This document shows, in pieces, positions 44,540 through 55,293 of a stretch of 64,000 nucleotides of DNA. Within the stretch, counting starts at the first letter, position 1; each line of letters starts with the position of its first letter. A program made the position numbers and the translations under genes. The notes under the pieces are model-generated. The model searched no databases. It was given only the letters and a program-made list of their open reading frames with translations, and was not told the DNA's origin. Source of the DNA: Drosophila pseudoobscura (Eukaryota > Arthropoda > Insecta > Diptera > Drosophilidae); assembly GCF_009870125.1 (NCBI RefSeq), contig NC_046681.1, positions 16,629,001-16,693,000 on the forward strand, in the 5' to 3' direction.

Positions 44540-47500
44540 TTAGAGTTTTGGCGACGGCATGATGGACGTATCCCTATGAGAAAATAATATATAGAAAAAG
44601 AAGAGAAGAAAAACAAATCGTTTTATGAATGAAAACAATAATTGTTGTTGGTTGTATTAGTAAATGTCTACAGAAAAGTGTATGGATATTAATCAAAGGA
44701 CATTGATATGATTATGACTGATATTTCTGATATGATGGTGGGGGATATGTTTTCGATAGAAAGAAAATGTACAAACACTTCATTTTTGATTTGGATTCAA
44801 TTTTTGAATAATTTAGAATTTCGCTTAGAGCTTTTTTTTATTCAGCTTTTGTTATGGGTTTTAAAATTAAGCTTATTTTTAGTTCAAAATTACAAAAGAA
44901 TAAAATTAAAAATGCGGGTTAAAACATTCCAGAAATAAGAGAAGTGCAAAAACTTAAGACTTAAACAAAAAAGAAGTAGGAAAACTTAAGTTTAAGACAG
45001 AAGAAGGGTGAGAACACTTAATTTTTAAATAAAAGAGAACGTAGGATAAATTCTGGGAGAAGGATTAAATTTACAGAACTAAAAAAAAATAAGGAGAACA
45101 ACTTAAGTTGAAATGTAAAAAGAGGAGAAAAGATAGGTTTTATTCAAGAAAAGAGGATGATAATGTTAAGATTTTCAACAAAATAATGAATACAACATTA
45201 TTTTATTAAAAGAATAAGGAAATCTAATATTTTACAAGTTTTATTCAAGAAAGAGGAAAAGAAAGTACATAAAGTAGGAAATCTTATGCTTTATTCAAAG
45301 AGAAAATCAATAACTACGGATTTAAACAAAAAATAAGAGGAAAACTTAAGGTAAAATAAAAAATAAAGAATGAAACTCAAGTTACAAAAGAAAATAAAGG
45401 ATAGAACTTAGGTTTTAAATCAAAAGAAAAGTCGAAATACAGGAATTTCGAGTAAGAAGCAATAGCCAAAGAGCACTTATTGGGGAGGAGTGTTGCAGGA
45501 TATACAGGATATACAGGATTCAGGCGAAAACGTAAACGTAAACGCAAGTGCAAAAGAAACGAATACACTGAAAGAAACGCAAACGAAAACACTTACATAT
45601 GCTCGGGATGATTGCGTATGCAATCGATTAAATCTTTAGGCTTAAGCTGATTTGTGCATATCTTATGAATGGCCGTAAACAGGGGGAATCTACAGAAGAG
45701 AAAGACACATCATAAATACATATAGAATATAGGAAGGGTATTGTGGGGTGTTCCGTACTTATCCTCCAGTTTCTTGTTCTTCAACATATAATTGACTTCC
45801 TCGGCAGTGGGTGGGCCCTGGAGTTTTTGGCCATTTAACATTTCCTTTTCGAGCTCTTCGATGGTTTTGCCCGAAGTGACAAACGCCTCAGAGACACGAC
45901 GATTGCGACCACCTAAGTAGCAGATAGGATACCATTAAATAAATAGATCAAAGTCTTATATCTTCGGGGGTAAACCCACCGTAACACGTCGTAATGAGAT
46001 CCGCCACACCGCAGCTCTCGAAGAAGGTCGACAGCTTGCTGCCTGGATAAAAGACATCCACAAAACGAATCATTTCCATCAGACCCAATCGAATGACAGC
46101 CGCCTTGGTGTTGTCGCCCAGCTTCAGGCCATCCACAAAGCCCGCACCGCAGGCCACAATATTCTTCAGAGCGCCACACACCTCCACGGCATCGGCATCG
46201 TCCACAACAACGACGCGGAAGTGATTCGCCTGGAAGAGATCGCGCAACACCTTGCCATACTTTTTGTCCGTGCAACCAATTGTGGTCTCACAGAAGTTGC
46301 CCTCGGCCACTTCATTCGCCAGATTGGCGCCCATCAAGACAGCGCATGGTATCTACAGGAAAGCAGAGGGACAAGATAGATGTTAGAGATAGATATAGGG
46401 GTCACCTTCTGTACCGACCGTTCATTGGCTTACCTTCAAGTGACGCGTGATTATGTGCGAAATGAGATCAATGCCACCTCCTTCGGCCTTATCGAAGCCC
46501 TTGATCAAAGATATGGCAATGGCATTTGGCTTGATTTTACCCAGCAATTGCTTACAGAAATTGGGAATGAACTGATGTGGCACTACGAAAATGAGTATAT
46601 CAGCATTCTTGGCAGCCTCCACAAGATCGGGCACGGCCACCTATTCAAGACAGAGAGAGAGAGAGAGAGAAATTTGGCTAATTACTTGTACTTTTTTGAT
46701 AAGAGAAACAATAGAAACAGCAAGGGTAGTGACATAAAAAACACTCCGATAAGAGTTTTATTCAAGGTTGAATGAAGGGAACCTTTTCGGAGACGTTGGG
46801 AGCGACGCCTAAAATCAGGAAAATCATTTTTCAAACACGTGCGCCTTTTTGGAGGCACGTCTCTGGCTCGTTTCGGTCGTCGTCTAGACTATGCAAATCG
46901 TTGTTGATTATATTATCAATCGTTTTATATACTATAGTTATAGCACGTCTATATATAGTGCATATCTGGAACCTGTTTGCCCACCGCTTCAACGTTTGCT
47001 TTGTGCCTTTTTCTATCAACTTTCGAGGTGGCTCTTTCCTTATTACCTTTTTGCTTTGTGGCTTTTGCTCTGTTAGCTTGTTTTCTTATTTTTGCATTGG
47101 ACTTTTATATAAGCGTAAAGTTCAGGTTAAACGTTCAGGCATTTTGAAATGTCTTTTTAGATAACACAAAGCATACTCGCATGAAGGTTGGTTGGTTGGT
47201 TTTTTTTTTAGTAATAGTTTTTTGATTAAAATAAAGGCAGAAAACTTACATATGAGCGGATCTTTTTAACGGTGGAAAAGGCGTTTATGATTTAATATTT
47301 AAGAAAAATTCCTTATGATACATCGACAATTTTATAGAAATTAAAGCAGAAAAAAGCCCTTAATTTAATCTCTTTCATCTGTAAACCATTTCTGGAATCT
47401 ACTAATTTAATTATCATACTTTTATGACAACTATAGCTCCAATTATCAGCAATTAGACCTCAAATCTTTAAAATCGTCGAAATATCTACAATTTCGTATA

Positions 47501-50087
47501 TTTCTTGATTCTTATTTGCATATTTGTTGCATTTCTGACATTGATCTCGCTTATTGCTTATAAAAATATACTTTTCTCATTTGTTATTGTGTTCTGTTGC
47601 TGTGATGGATCCCCCTCAACCTATCCCCAATCCCCCATTTCACACCCTCACACCACAGAAACAGCTACTGAAAGTTTGCCAATTTTATATCGTATATAAT
47701 ATATGGCACTACATATGTATGTATGTATGGTACATATAGGTGAAGGCGTCTAATTATACAGACAAACAAACGACAAAAACAGAGTATCTGTAGAATGGAG
47801 GAAAGATGTATGATATGTAGCCTATCGTAGTACCCTCTGAAATGCAGAGATATAATTACGTACAGCACCATAAAGTGTTTTATCTCTGATAAGAATCATA
47901 AATCATATTGTTAAAGTAATTTTTGTGTTTCTTTTTAGAGCTGCGACCATTTAGGAGGTTTTTTGTTACCTATAACACTCCTCTAAACTCCTATAGGTGT
48001 TTCTTTATAAGACCTAAACGTTTCATTCGGATCAGACAAAATGTCTCCCGAGAATTTCTTCTTAAAAAAAAGCTTCGATATGTTTTCGAGTCGACGATAT
48101 CATAGCAAAAGTCTCTCTTAAAGGGTATCAAAACCCTCTAAACACCCTCCTTTGATTCATATGTATTTAGTTTTTTTCCACATACATATTTTTATCAATC
48201 CATGCCACTAACCTAACGCATGTCTCCTACTACCAGCTGTGTTTAATCTATAGGGCGGGTCTCTGCGTTTATGGAGGTCTTGTTTTTCCGAGCTAATGCC
48301 CAGAACTTACAGGCTGTTTACATCGGACAAACATGGGATACACACGGACATTGGACAGTAGACATGGGTTGGACGGCTACTAGTCTCTCGATCGAGGGAT
48401 GGGACTTAATCAGCAGCGAATGTGGAGTTCATGTTCTACATGAACGGCAACAAGTGTTGGCTGTGCTTATCGATAATCAGCAAATGGAAATATTCGAGTG
48501 CTTTTTATATATATACGTAAAAATATGGCCATTTCAAGCGGTCGTCGTTAGAACGTCTCTTATCGGTTCGGCGCAATTATTGCTTAATAGAATATTGATA
48601 CAATTTAGCGACGTGCCCTTTCCAGGGAGTAGCAGGAGAAAGGTCTTGCTCACCTTGAAGGAATACACCTTGAGTAAAGGTCTTCAAAGGCGTCATAGGA
48701 AATTGCTTTTGTTCGATTGCTGTCAAAGAAAATAGCCCAAGCCGGCCTTGACCTACGACAAAGGCAACTTAAGAGAGAGCCATCCAAATGTAAGCTTAAG
48801 AGAAAGCCATGCCGCTGGAGCTTTATAGAGTGCAAGGGAGATGGAGCAAGATTTAGAGAGTGCAAAACGAAATGACAGCTAAAGAAAAAGAGTGCCAAAG
48901 TGGCCAGAGAGAGAGAGAGAGAGCACAATAGAATGCAAGCCAAAGGAAAAACAGAGAAAGGCATACACAAAAGAGAGGGATCTGCATTGAAGCTGATACT
49001 TTTCATGCCCTTGAAGAGGAGGTGTATTGGTTTCAAACAGATGTTTGTAACCAATACATACAAAGTTATATTCTTGATTGGAATCAACAACCGTATCGAA
49101 GCGCGTGTTCTGTGCGTGGGTTTTTATAAGAACTTGATCCACAGATGGGTAGTTTTCAGCCTGAAACTATTATCACAACCATACTTCTTTACTTCTTTTA
49201 GAGAAAATTAAACACGTTATGTAAATATTTCATTGTTTACAAATATTTCCTTTCAATCTACATATCTACTACCATAGAAACCATGCTGCTTGAAAGGTAT
49301 CAAAAGCTTCGATACCCTCACAAAAGCTAACCTTGTTTTCTCTTTATTGCTTGTTTGTTGTTCCTGGCCCTGAAAAGCTGCAGTGATGCAAACAAAAAAA
49401 AAGAGAAAACATTTGAGTGCAACAAAAGAGAGGCCGCAAAAAAAGAAAGAGGCCGTGCGAGAGTGTAAGGTGTAAAAATAGATGTGCATTTGTCTGATTA
49501 GATAATTTGCCGCCTGCACGAACTGACGATGACGGTCAAGATCAAGGCAAAGATACGTTTATGTAAGCCACATGTATGTTAATCCGCAAACACACACACA
49601 CACGAACACAGAGGTATTACATAATGTATTACACATTTATCGAATTCCGAATTCCTGATACAAATCGTTTTTTAGCTGTTAATTAACAGCTGTTTTGGAT
49701 GGTTTGGATGCTCTTATCACACTTACCACATTTGGTGGCAGCTTGTGCCCCTTCAGGTATTTGACATTCTCGTGTGTCTCATTGATGATTTCCGTGAGCT
49801 TCTTGCCATCAATCATCTCCTCGTAGACGAACATCGTTACCCGCTCCTCGAATTCGGGCAGAGCAGAAGCATTGGCGCCCACAATTTTCGCTATGGCCGA
49901 ACCCCTGGAGCGATTGATGCAAGGTTACAGAGGGTGGCGGGGGAAGAGTATAAGGATAAGCATAATGCAATTATTTATTATATAAGTAAAAGAGGGGTTG
50001 CCAGGGGGCAGGGCCAAGGGCCAAGGGCAGGGATGGCACTCACCAATTGCCGGAGCCCACAATGCACACATTTACTTTATCCGCCAT
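44540..50087 (-). CDS. Gpdh1: Glycerol-3-phosphate dehydrogenase (NAD+), cytosolic
   Basis: This enzyme interconverts dihydroxyacetone phosphate and glycerol 3-phosphate with NADH, feeding the glycerophosphate shuttle in flight muscle and lipid synthesis. Exons on the minus strand in order are 50044-50087, 49727-49904, 46434-46640, 45980-46352, 45759-45912, 45597-45689 and 44540-44573, giving 360 residues. The NAD motif G11-S-G-N-W-G16 and the catalytic lysines (K121 in S-L-I-K-G-F, K206 in G-A-L-K-N) are present. The sequence is almost identical to D. melanogaster Gpdh1. Two C-termini can be read: splicing to the last exon gives [12 protein letters not shown], while reading on past the sixth exon stops at once (H-M-stop). 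D. melanogaster makes isozymes this way. The exon for its Q-N-L ending was not found. The second intron is 3.1 kb. Confidence 0.96.
46641..49726 (-). other. Gpdh1: Large Gpdh1 intron
   Basis: The longest Gpdh1 intron (3.1 kb). It holds GA runs at its edges (about 46651-46670, 48906-48923), a block of GA/GAGTGCAAG sequence at 48770-48970 that could bind GAGA factor, and a (CA)n run near 49590-49602. A 154-codon ATG-started open frame at 48271-48735 on the opposite strand has no recognisable domain, and I do not call it a gene. Confidence 0.6.
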
Positions 50088-50177
50088 AATTATGTTCTGA
50101 GAGTGCTATTCTGTAACTACTACTATATGATTATGTATTTCCTAGAGTTATAGTTTTCACTTTGTTTCGCGTGTTTG

Positions 50178-50385
50178 GCGCCCGCTAATTATTTAATTAT
50201 TTATTGTTTATAAATGTTGACACGTCGCCACGGCACTGTTGAGAGATTTAACTTAATTTTCTGCCCGTCGACTTTATATTGTTTATAATCAGTGTGACCT
50301 ATCGATAAAATATACCGTCCGACCCTCAGAAATATACCGAAACATACCGTCTTACTTTGAAAATATACCGTAGATATACTGACGA
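50178..50385 (-). promoter_or_regulatory. Gpdh1: Gpdh1 promoter region: TATA plus Motif 1/DRE/Motif 6 cluster
   Basis: On the minus strand a TATAAA (50212-50207) lies 120 bp before the ATG, giving a start near 50178. Further upstream is a second set of core elements: GGTCACACTG (Motif 1, 50299-50290), a perfect DRE TATCGATA (50300-50307), and three or four copies of ATATACCG (minus-strand CGGTATAT, close to Ohler Motif 6) between 50308 and 50371. TATA and Motif 1/DRE/Motif 6 usually mark different promoter classes, so two start regions are likely. Confidence 0.6.
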
Positions 50386-50458
50386 GGTCAAGTTCCATTA
50401 ATATTCCTCAATTTTGATATTCTGTCGAATATTCCCAGCTATATAGAATATTTAGCCA

Positions 50459-51150
50459 TGCCCACATAATTTTAACCGATTAATGAATCAATTTTCTACT
50501 TAACTGGCTTATTCTAAATACTTGCTTTTATTGGATTTTGCGTAAAAAAAGGTTTCAGCGAAATTGGTCAATACAAAAAAAAACGAAAGTCGTTCATACT
50601 GCTCAATTTAGAGATTCCGTTGAAGAATTCTGGCTAACTAAAGCCTTAAGTTTTGCCCACATAATTTTAGGACATTGATTAATCAATTTTCTACTTAACT
50701 GGCTAGTTTTTAGTTCATGCTTTTATTGTATCTTGACTTAATCAAGGTTTAAACAAAATAGTTCAACAAAAAAAGAACAGTCGCAATGTTGCTGGTATTT
50801 GCAGACCCATCTGTTGTCGACCGAGTATGGGCGTTTGTATATCCTATTTCGTTAATAAAAGAGAGCGTTGGAGCGTTACAACCATTGGGTTACTGCCTTG
50901 ACGGACCTGTACTTTAATCGGACATACATATGGTGATGATTGGGAACTGGTTTTCCCAACCATTGCCCAGGTGAAACCTCCGGGAAATGTGCATATTGAT
51001 GTGCATATTCAGGAGCTGGAGCAGATCCAGAATATTATTATTATTATTATTATTAATTTTATATGATTGATGAAACAATTTCCTACAAAACTAACAAAAC
51101 TAGTTAAATTTAAGTTTTCATCTTTATTCCATTGGTTTAAGGTTTAAGCA
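50459..51150. repeat. Three degenerate copies of an AT-rich repeat
   Basis: GCCCACATAATTTTA followed by ATCAATTTTCTACTTAACTG occurs at about 50459-50510 and again at about 50654-50705 (spacing 195 bp), each followed by GCTTTTATTG. A weaker third copy starts at about 51055. This is an old local duplication or a decayed mobile element; the family is not identified. Confidence 0.6.
50873..51031 (+). pseudogene. Coding-like relic of an unrecognised protein
   Basis: Two short stretches in different frames have protein-like composition. One reads Y-N-H-W-V-T-A-L-T-D-L-Y-F-N-R-T; the other reads W-E-L-V-F-P-T-I-A-Q-V-K-P-P-G-N followed by a His/Gln/Glu-rich end. They lie between degenerate repeats and have no start or flanking exon, so this looks like a gene fragment left behind. 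The parent is not known to me. Confidence 0.35.
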
Positions 51151-52339
51151 AAAATAGTCAACGATTTCTACATTGGTGCATTGGACAATACATTGAGTCA
51201 ATACTGGAAAATACAAGAAAAATGTATACAAATTGCTTCTTCAGCGGGGATATTTGATATTATTTTCCCGAGCGTGGTCCATCCCTTCCATGAGCGCCAA
51301 ATTTTGAATTCGCGCGCTCCCTTTTCATATTCAGGGTCCCGCTCTTCTCGCTCTCGTCCCACCCAACTACCGTTTTCTACTCACTCATAACTACACGTGC
51401 GGCCTTCTCTATTTTTCCCAGAAACTCTCTTTTTTTCTTCCTCGTCCCGTTTCCTCTTCTCCAAAACAACTCTCTAACTGCCTCCCAGGATCCACAGCAG
51501 ATGCCGCTGTCTTCTCCTTCTCCAGCCCTGACTATCGGCTCTCTCCCAAACCGCCCATGTCATCTTATATATGCAGAAATGCAGAAACTATTCAATCTCT
51601 ATTCTAAAGCTATTTCAAAGAAATTTTGCAGTTCTAACAGAGACTAATCACTGTCATTGTATCATGTCAATCTTTGAAAAAGATATTATTAGTTACTATT
51701 TCAATATTAAATTACCGAAATAGGGTATACAAATGCCGATACACCGGTTGACAATTGTTACTTAAGTAACAAGCTTTCAAATACCAGCAACATGTAAGAA
51801 ATGACGTGATGATCCATACCCACTTACGGCCTTTTTTGTTCAAACCTTTAGGCTCAATTTAATTAAAAGTATCTAAAATTAGCCAATCTTGTGCTTAGGA
51901 CTGAGGGCCTTAGCTAGCTAGTAATATTAGCCCGAATATCAGAAATATCAGATCAATTAACCCATTGTGGACTATGGGTTACTAAAATATTCCACCGAAA
52001 ATTACGAATCTTTAAGAATTTCCGCGCAGTTCAGGTGAAAAACATCTTGGTATTTTTTAAAGTAAATGTTAAGGATGCATCTACAAAAAGAGTTTTCAAA
52101 CAGTAGTATATTACCCGTTTAAAAGTTGTTCACATATTTAAATATAGCTTTTTAATGGTGCGTTTAGTAGGCTAAGCTGGAACGTTCAACAGCACTGACA
52201 ATTCTAAACGAAGGTGATTTCGTTTTATTTGAAGTAAGAGTAAGTTAACTTAAAACATAAAAAAAAAGTAAGTTAATAAAACTACACGGAATACAAATAT
52301 AAAATCCTTCGGTATCCGCAGAAAAATTTAGCTACCAAG
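51151..52339. other. Spacer upstream of the BTBD9-like gene
   Basis: AT-rich with a TC-rich patch at about 51340-51540. No gene is supported. The BTBD9-like promoter must lie in the right part, but no TATA, DRE or Motif 1 is evident. Confidence 0.5.
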
Positions 52340-53608
52340 ATGAGCAGCCAGGAAATCGACACGAGCTCTCCGAACTCCGTTCGCGCTAAGAGACGCTGCA
52401 CCAAGAAGAAGAGCACCACAATCATATTCGCCGAACGCGTCTTGGCTGACATGGGCCGCTTCTGCATGAACGAACTATACTCGGACGTCACGTTCCTGGT
52501 GGAGGATGAGCGCCTCCCAGCCCACTGCATGATTCTGGCTGCGCGCAGTGAATACTTCCGCGCAATGCTCTACGGGTTCATGTCCGAGTCAAAGAAACGC
52601 GAAATAGAGCTGATTGTGCCGTTGGAGGCATTTAAGGTAATCCTCGGCTACTTTTATTCGGGCACAATAAGAATTTCCACACTGGACGTGGATGTCACCC
52701 TAAAAGTGCTCGATCTAGCCAATATGTATGGCTTGGTGGAAGTCAAGTCGGCTTTATCCGACCATCTGCAGGAGCATATGGATGTTTCTAACGTGTGCAA
52801 GATTCTAGATGCAGCGCGCCTATACCATCTGGAAAATCTGACAGGGAATTGCCTCACGTTCATGGACAACAATGGATCCGAAATGATAGAACATGAATCA
52901 TTCCTAACACTGTCCAAGGACTCACTTGAGGAAGTGCTGCGACGGGACACTTTCATTGCCGACGAGCTGTATATCTTTCTATGTATATTGCAATGGAGTC
53001 AACAAAATCCGAACTCGGACATAAAGTCGGTGGTCTCGCTCGTGCGTCTCCCGCTGATGAGTGTCGACCAGCTTTTACATGATGTGCGTCCTCATGGAAT
53101 CTTCGGGCCGGAAGAAATACTCGACGCCATCAATGAAGTTAATACCATCGACTCGGGCAATCTGCCCTATCGTGCCGTCGTGTGTCCAGGGGAGGATGTT
53201 GCTTCTTTCGAAAGACATCAGGCGTCCCGTTCGGTAATCAATGACAATGAGATCTCGATCGAGCTGAGATGCTGGTATAAAATCAACATAATCAGTATTC
53301 TAGGTACATTCGATCGTACATTAAATACCCTACAATGCGCCGTGGAGGTCTCTTGCGACATGACTAAATGGTCTCGCTTGGGAACTACCAGATTTACATT
53401 ATCGCCCACCTGGCAGAATATAACATTCACGACCCAGGCTGTTCGCTTCATTCGTATCGTGCATCCAGAGTCTGGACGCAAAAATATATTAAAATATGTG
53501 CACCTTAAAGCCTTTCTTGACAACACTGAGAACACTGAGAACACTGATAACACTGAGAACACTGATAACAGTGATAGCACTGATAATACTGAGAACACTG
53601 TTCCCTAG
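52340..53608 (+). CDS. Intronless BTBD9-like BTB-BACK protein
   Basis: This single-exon gene encodes 422 residues. A BTB domain (about 37-140; D-V-T-F-L-V-E-D-E-R-L-P-A-H) is followed by a BACK domain (about 148-255) and a discoidin-like region (about 300-393) ending V-R-F-I-R-I-V. The order and wording match the N-terminal two thirds of BTBD9, a substrate adaptor for Cullin-3 ubiquitin ligases with a role in sleep and dopamine control. D. melanogaster BTBD9 is longer (around 700 residues, from memory) and X-linked, so this copy is shortened. The lack of introns suggests a retroposed copy. The last 29 residues are N-T-E/N-T-D units from a short tandem DNA repeat (53522-53602). The reading frame is fully open and the conserved residues are kept, so it is probably expressed. 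A poly(A) signal lies at 53704-53709. Confidence 0.85.
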   Translation: MSSQEIDTSSPNSVRAKRRCTKKKSTTIIFAERVLADMGRFCMNELYSDVTFLVEDERLPAHCMILAARSEYFRAMLYGFMSESKKREIELIVPLEAFKVILGYFYSGTIRISTLDVDVTLKVLDLANMYGLVEVKSALSDHLQEHMDVSNVCKILDAARLYHLENLTGNCLTFMDNNGSEMIEHESFLTLSKDSLEEVLRRDTFIADELYIFLCILQWSQQNPNSDIKSVVSLVRLPLMSVDQLLHDVRPHGIFGPEEILDAINEVNTIDSGNLPYRAVVCPGEDVASFERHQASRSVINDNEISIELRCWYKINIISILGTFDRTLNTLQCAVEVSCDMTKWSRLGTTRFTLSPTWQNITFTTQAVRFIRIVHPESGRKNILKYVHLKAFLDNTENTENTDNTENTDNSDSTDNTENTVP

Positions 53609-53703
53609 AAGACCGATTTTGAAATGTTTAATGTTTAATGAATCCTGCCGACTAAATTCCTGTAAATGTAATATGTTATATGTATATGTTATAAAAATAG
53701 CAA

Positions 53704-53709
53704 AATAAA
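53704..53709 (+). terminator. Poly(A) signal of the BTBD9-like gene
   Basis: AATAAA about 96 nt after the stop codon. Confidence 0.7.
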
Positions 53710-53808
53710 TATTGCTGATAATTGTTGTTCTCAAACAACTATCAACAACTATGTTCACTAAAATGTTCTTGGCCTCTTTGCATCGCCACCGATGATCCTG
53801 CCCGGTGC

Positions 53809-54027
53809 TTAAATAAGTGCCATCAGCATTGAAAGTAAGGCCGTTAATAACATAAAGCCTATAAGCTTTGAATCTGTTGAAACTTTCGGGCATTTGGATT
53901 TGAATACAGATGTAAGAATATAAAATCGAAGAATCCATCCAACCTGTGCCAAATATTTTGTAATGACGCTCCGATCCGTTGACGCCAGATTGGCCGTTTC
54001 GCCCACTGTGCGCCGATTACTAAGCAT
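53809..54027 (-). other. Minus-strand open frame with C-terminal hydrophobic segment
   Basis: An ATG-started 72-codon frame ends in a membrane-like segment (L-I-G-F-M-L-L-T-A-L-L-S-M-L-M-A-L-I). A different frame of the same strand, downstream, reads I-N-G-L-T-F-N-A-D-G-T-Y-L-S-T-G, which resembles one WD40 repeat. No splice arrangement is convincing. This could be a decayed gene or chance. Confidence 0.2.
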
Positions 54028-54266
54028 ATCACAAATTTAAATTTTAGCGCCTTTATGGGTTCACCAAAGGAACTAGTTCTAATGTTAGTGCTCTAAAAAG
54101 CGGCTACTGTCAAAAGCAGTTAAGAGTTGTGCAACGTTTTCTTCAAGGCGCGTAATTTGAAAGGAATAATGAAATATTCCTAAAATATAACCATTTTATT
54201 GAACTCTTAAATGATTATTACCCTCAGATTCAAATTGTTAAATAAAAAATACTTCTACTACTACTA

Positions 54267-54355
54267 TTAATGCTTGTAGGCCGCATGAATGAATATGGCA
54301 TCAATATGGCGCTTTGCCCACGCATATACGGTGAACAGCAGTAAAAATGAGAAAA
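54267..54355 (-). other. Candidate terminal exon, unknown membrane protein
   Basis: After a good acceptor (TTTTTCTTATAG) the minus strand reads a hydrophobic stretch (F-S-F-L-L-L-F-T-V-Y-A-W) and then A-K-R-H-I-D-A-I-F to a TAA stop. No upstream exon could be joined; the next 700 bp on that side is a repeat block. Tentative. Confidence 0.22.
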
Positions 54356-54429
54356 CTATAAGAAAAATAAATTTTAAATCTATATAAATAGTTTCAAAAA
54401 CCACTCATTAAATCTTTCTGTTGATGACT

Positions 54430-55085
54430 CAAAAAAAACGAGGGGGAACGTTGTGAGTTGCTGCGGCTCTCCTCCGGCAGACGCCGCGAATATTAAACGA
54501 CACGTCACGAGTGCGTGCGAGAGAGATAGAAAATCTTGAGATAAACGTTTTATAGTGAGATCTAACAGGAGTGCAGATACCAAATTTGGTTGCTCTAGCC
54601 TTAGTTTCTGAGATTTGTGGAGGCCCCAGATTTTCGTCTTGTGCGGGGGCTGTAGGGGGTGTGACAAAATTCTGATACGAAACGGTCAAGGCCCGATATC
54701 ATAGGCGTGTGGATACCAAATTTGGTTGCTCTAGCTCTTATAGTCTCTGAGATCCTTGAACTCACATTTTGCAATTGGCAAAACCGACCATGAAACCTGT
54801 GTGTTAGAGAGGGACAGAGCGAGAAAGAATGAAATTGTTTTCTTGATTCTGGCTATAATAATTATACGATCTGATGCAGATATTAGATATATGATACTAG
54901 ATATGTCGTTGCTCTAGCTCTTATAGTCATTGAGCACTAGGCGCTGATAGGGACGGACAGACGGACAGACAGGGCTCAATCGACTTTGTGGGGTCGGAAA
55001 CGATTCCTTGTGGACGTTACACACATCCACTTTTACCACAAATCTAATATATCCCAATATTCATTTTGAGTATCGGGTATAAAAA
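54430..55085. mobile_element. Transposon-derived repeat block, family not identified
   Basis: The block contains three related units with the phrase ACCAAATTTGGTTGCTCTAG (about 54578, about 54714, and a shorter form at about 54907). GACGGACAGACGGACAGACA follows at about 54953 and GTGGGGTCGGAAACGATTCC at about 54988. It ends near GAGTATCGGGTATAAAAAG (about 55068-55086). Similar phrases are scattered through many Drosophila genomes as remnants of multicopy elements. The copy is decayed and has no terminal repeats that I can see. Confidence 0.65.
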
Positions 55086-55293
55086 GAACTGACTTCTATA
55101 GCTTCTGTGCCTTTAGCATTTCCTTTTCTACAAGCATTTCCATAAGACCCTAATGAGTTAACTCATTAGCATGGAATTTGTATTGGTATTGGTGAAATCT
55201 ACAATGCCACGAGTTCTCCATGGTTTCTTGGTTCCGCTTCACTTTTAAACACAAATATTCATGGAAATATCAACCGAAAAACAGTCGTTGATA

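Noticed and set aside
44708-44938. Plus-strand ORF downstream of the last Gpdh1 exon
   Set aside because: AT-rich intron sequence of Gpdh1 with no conserved feature.
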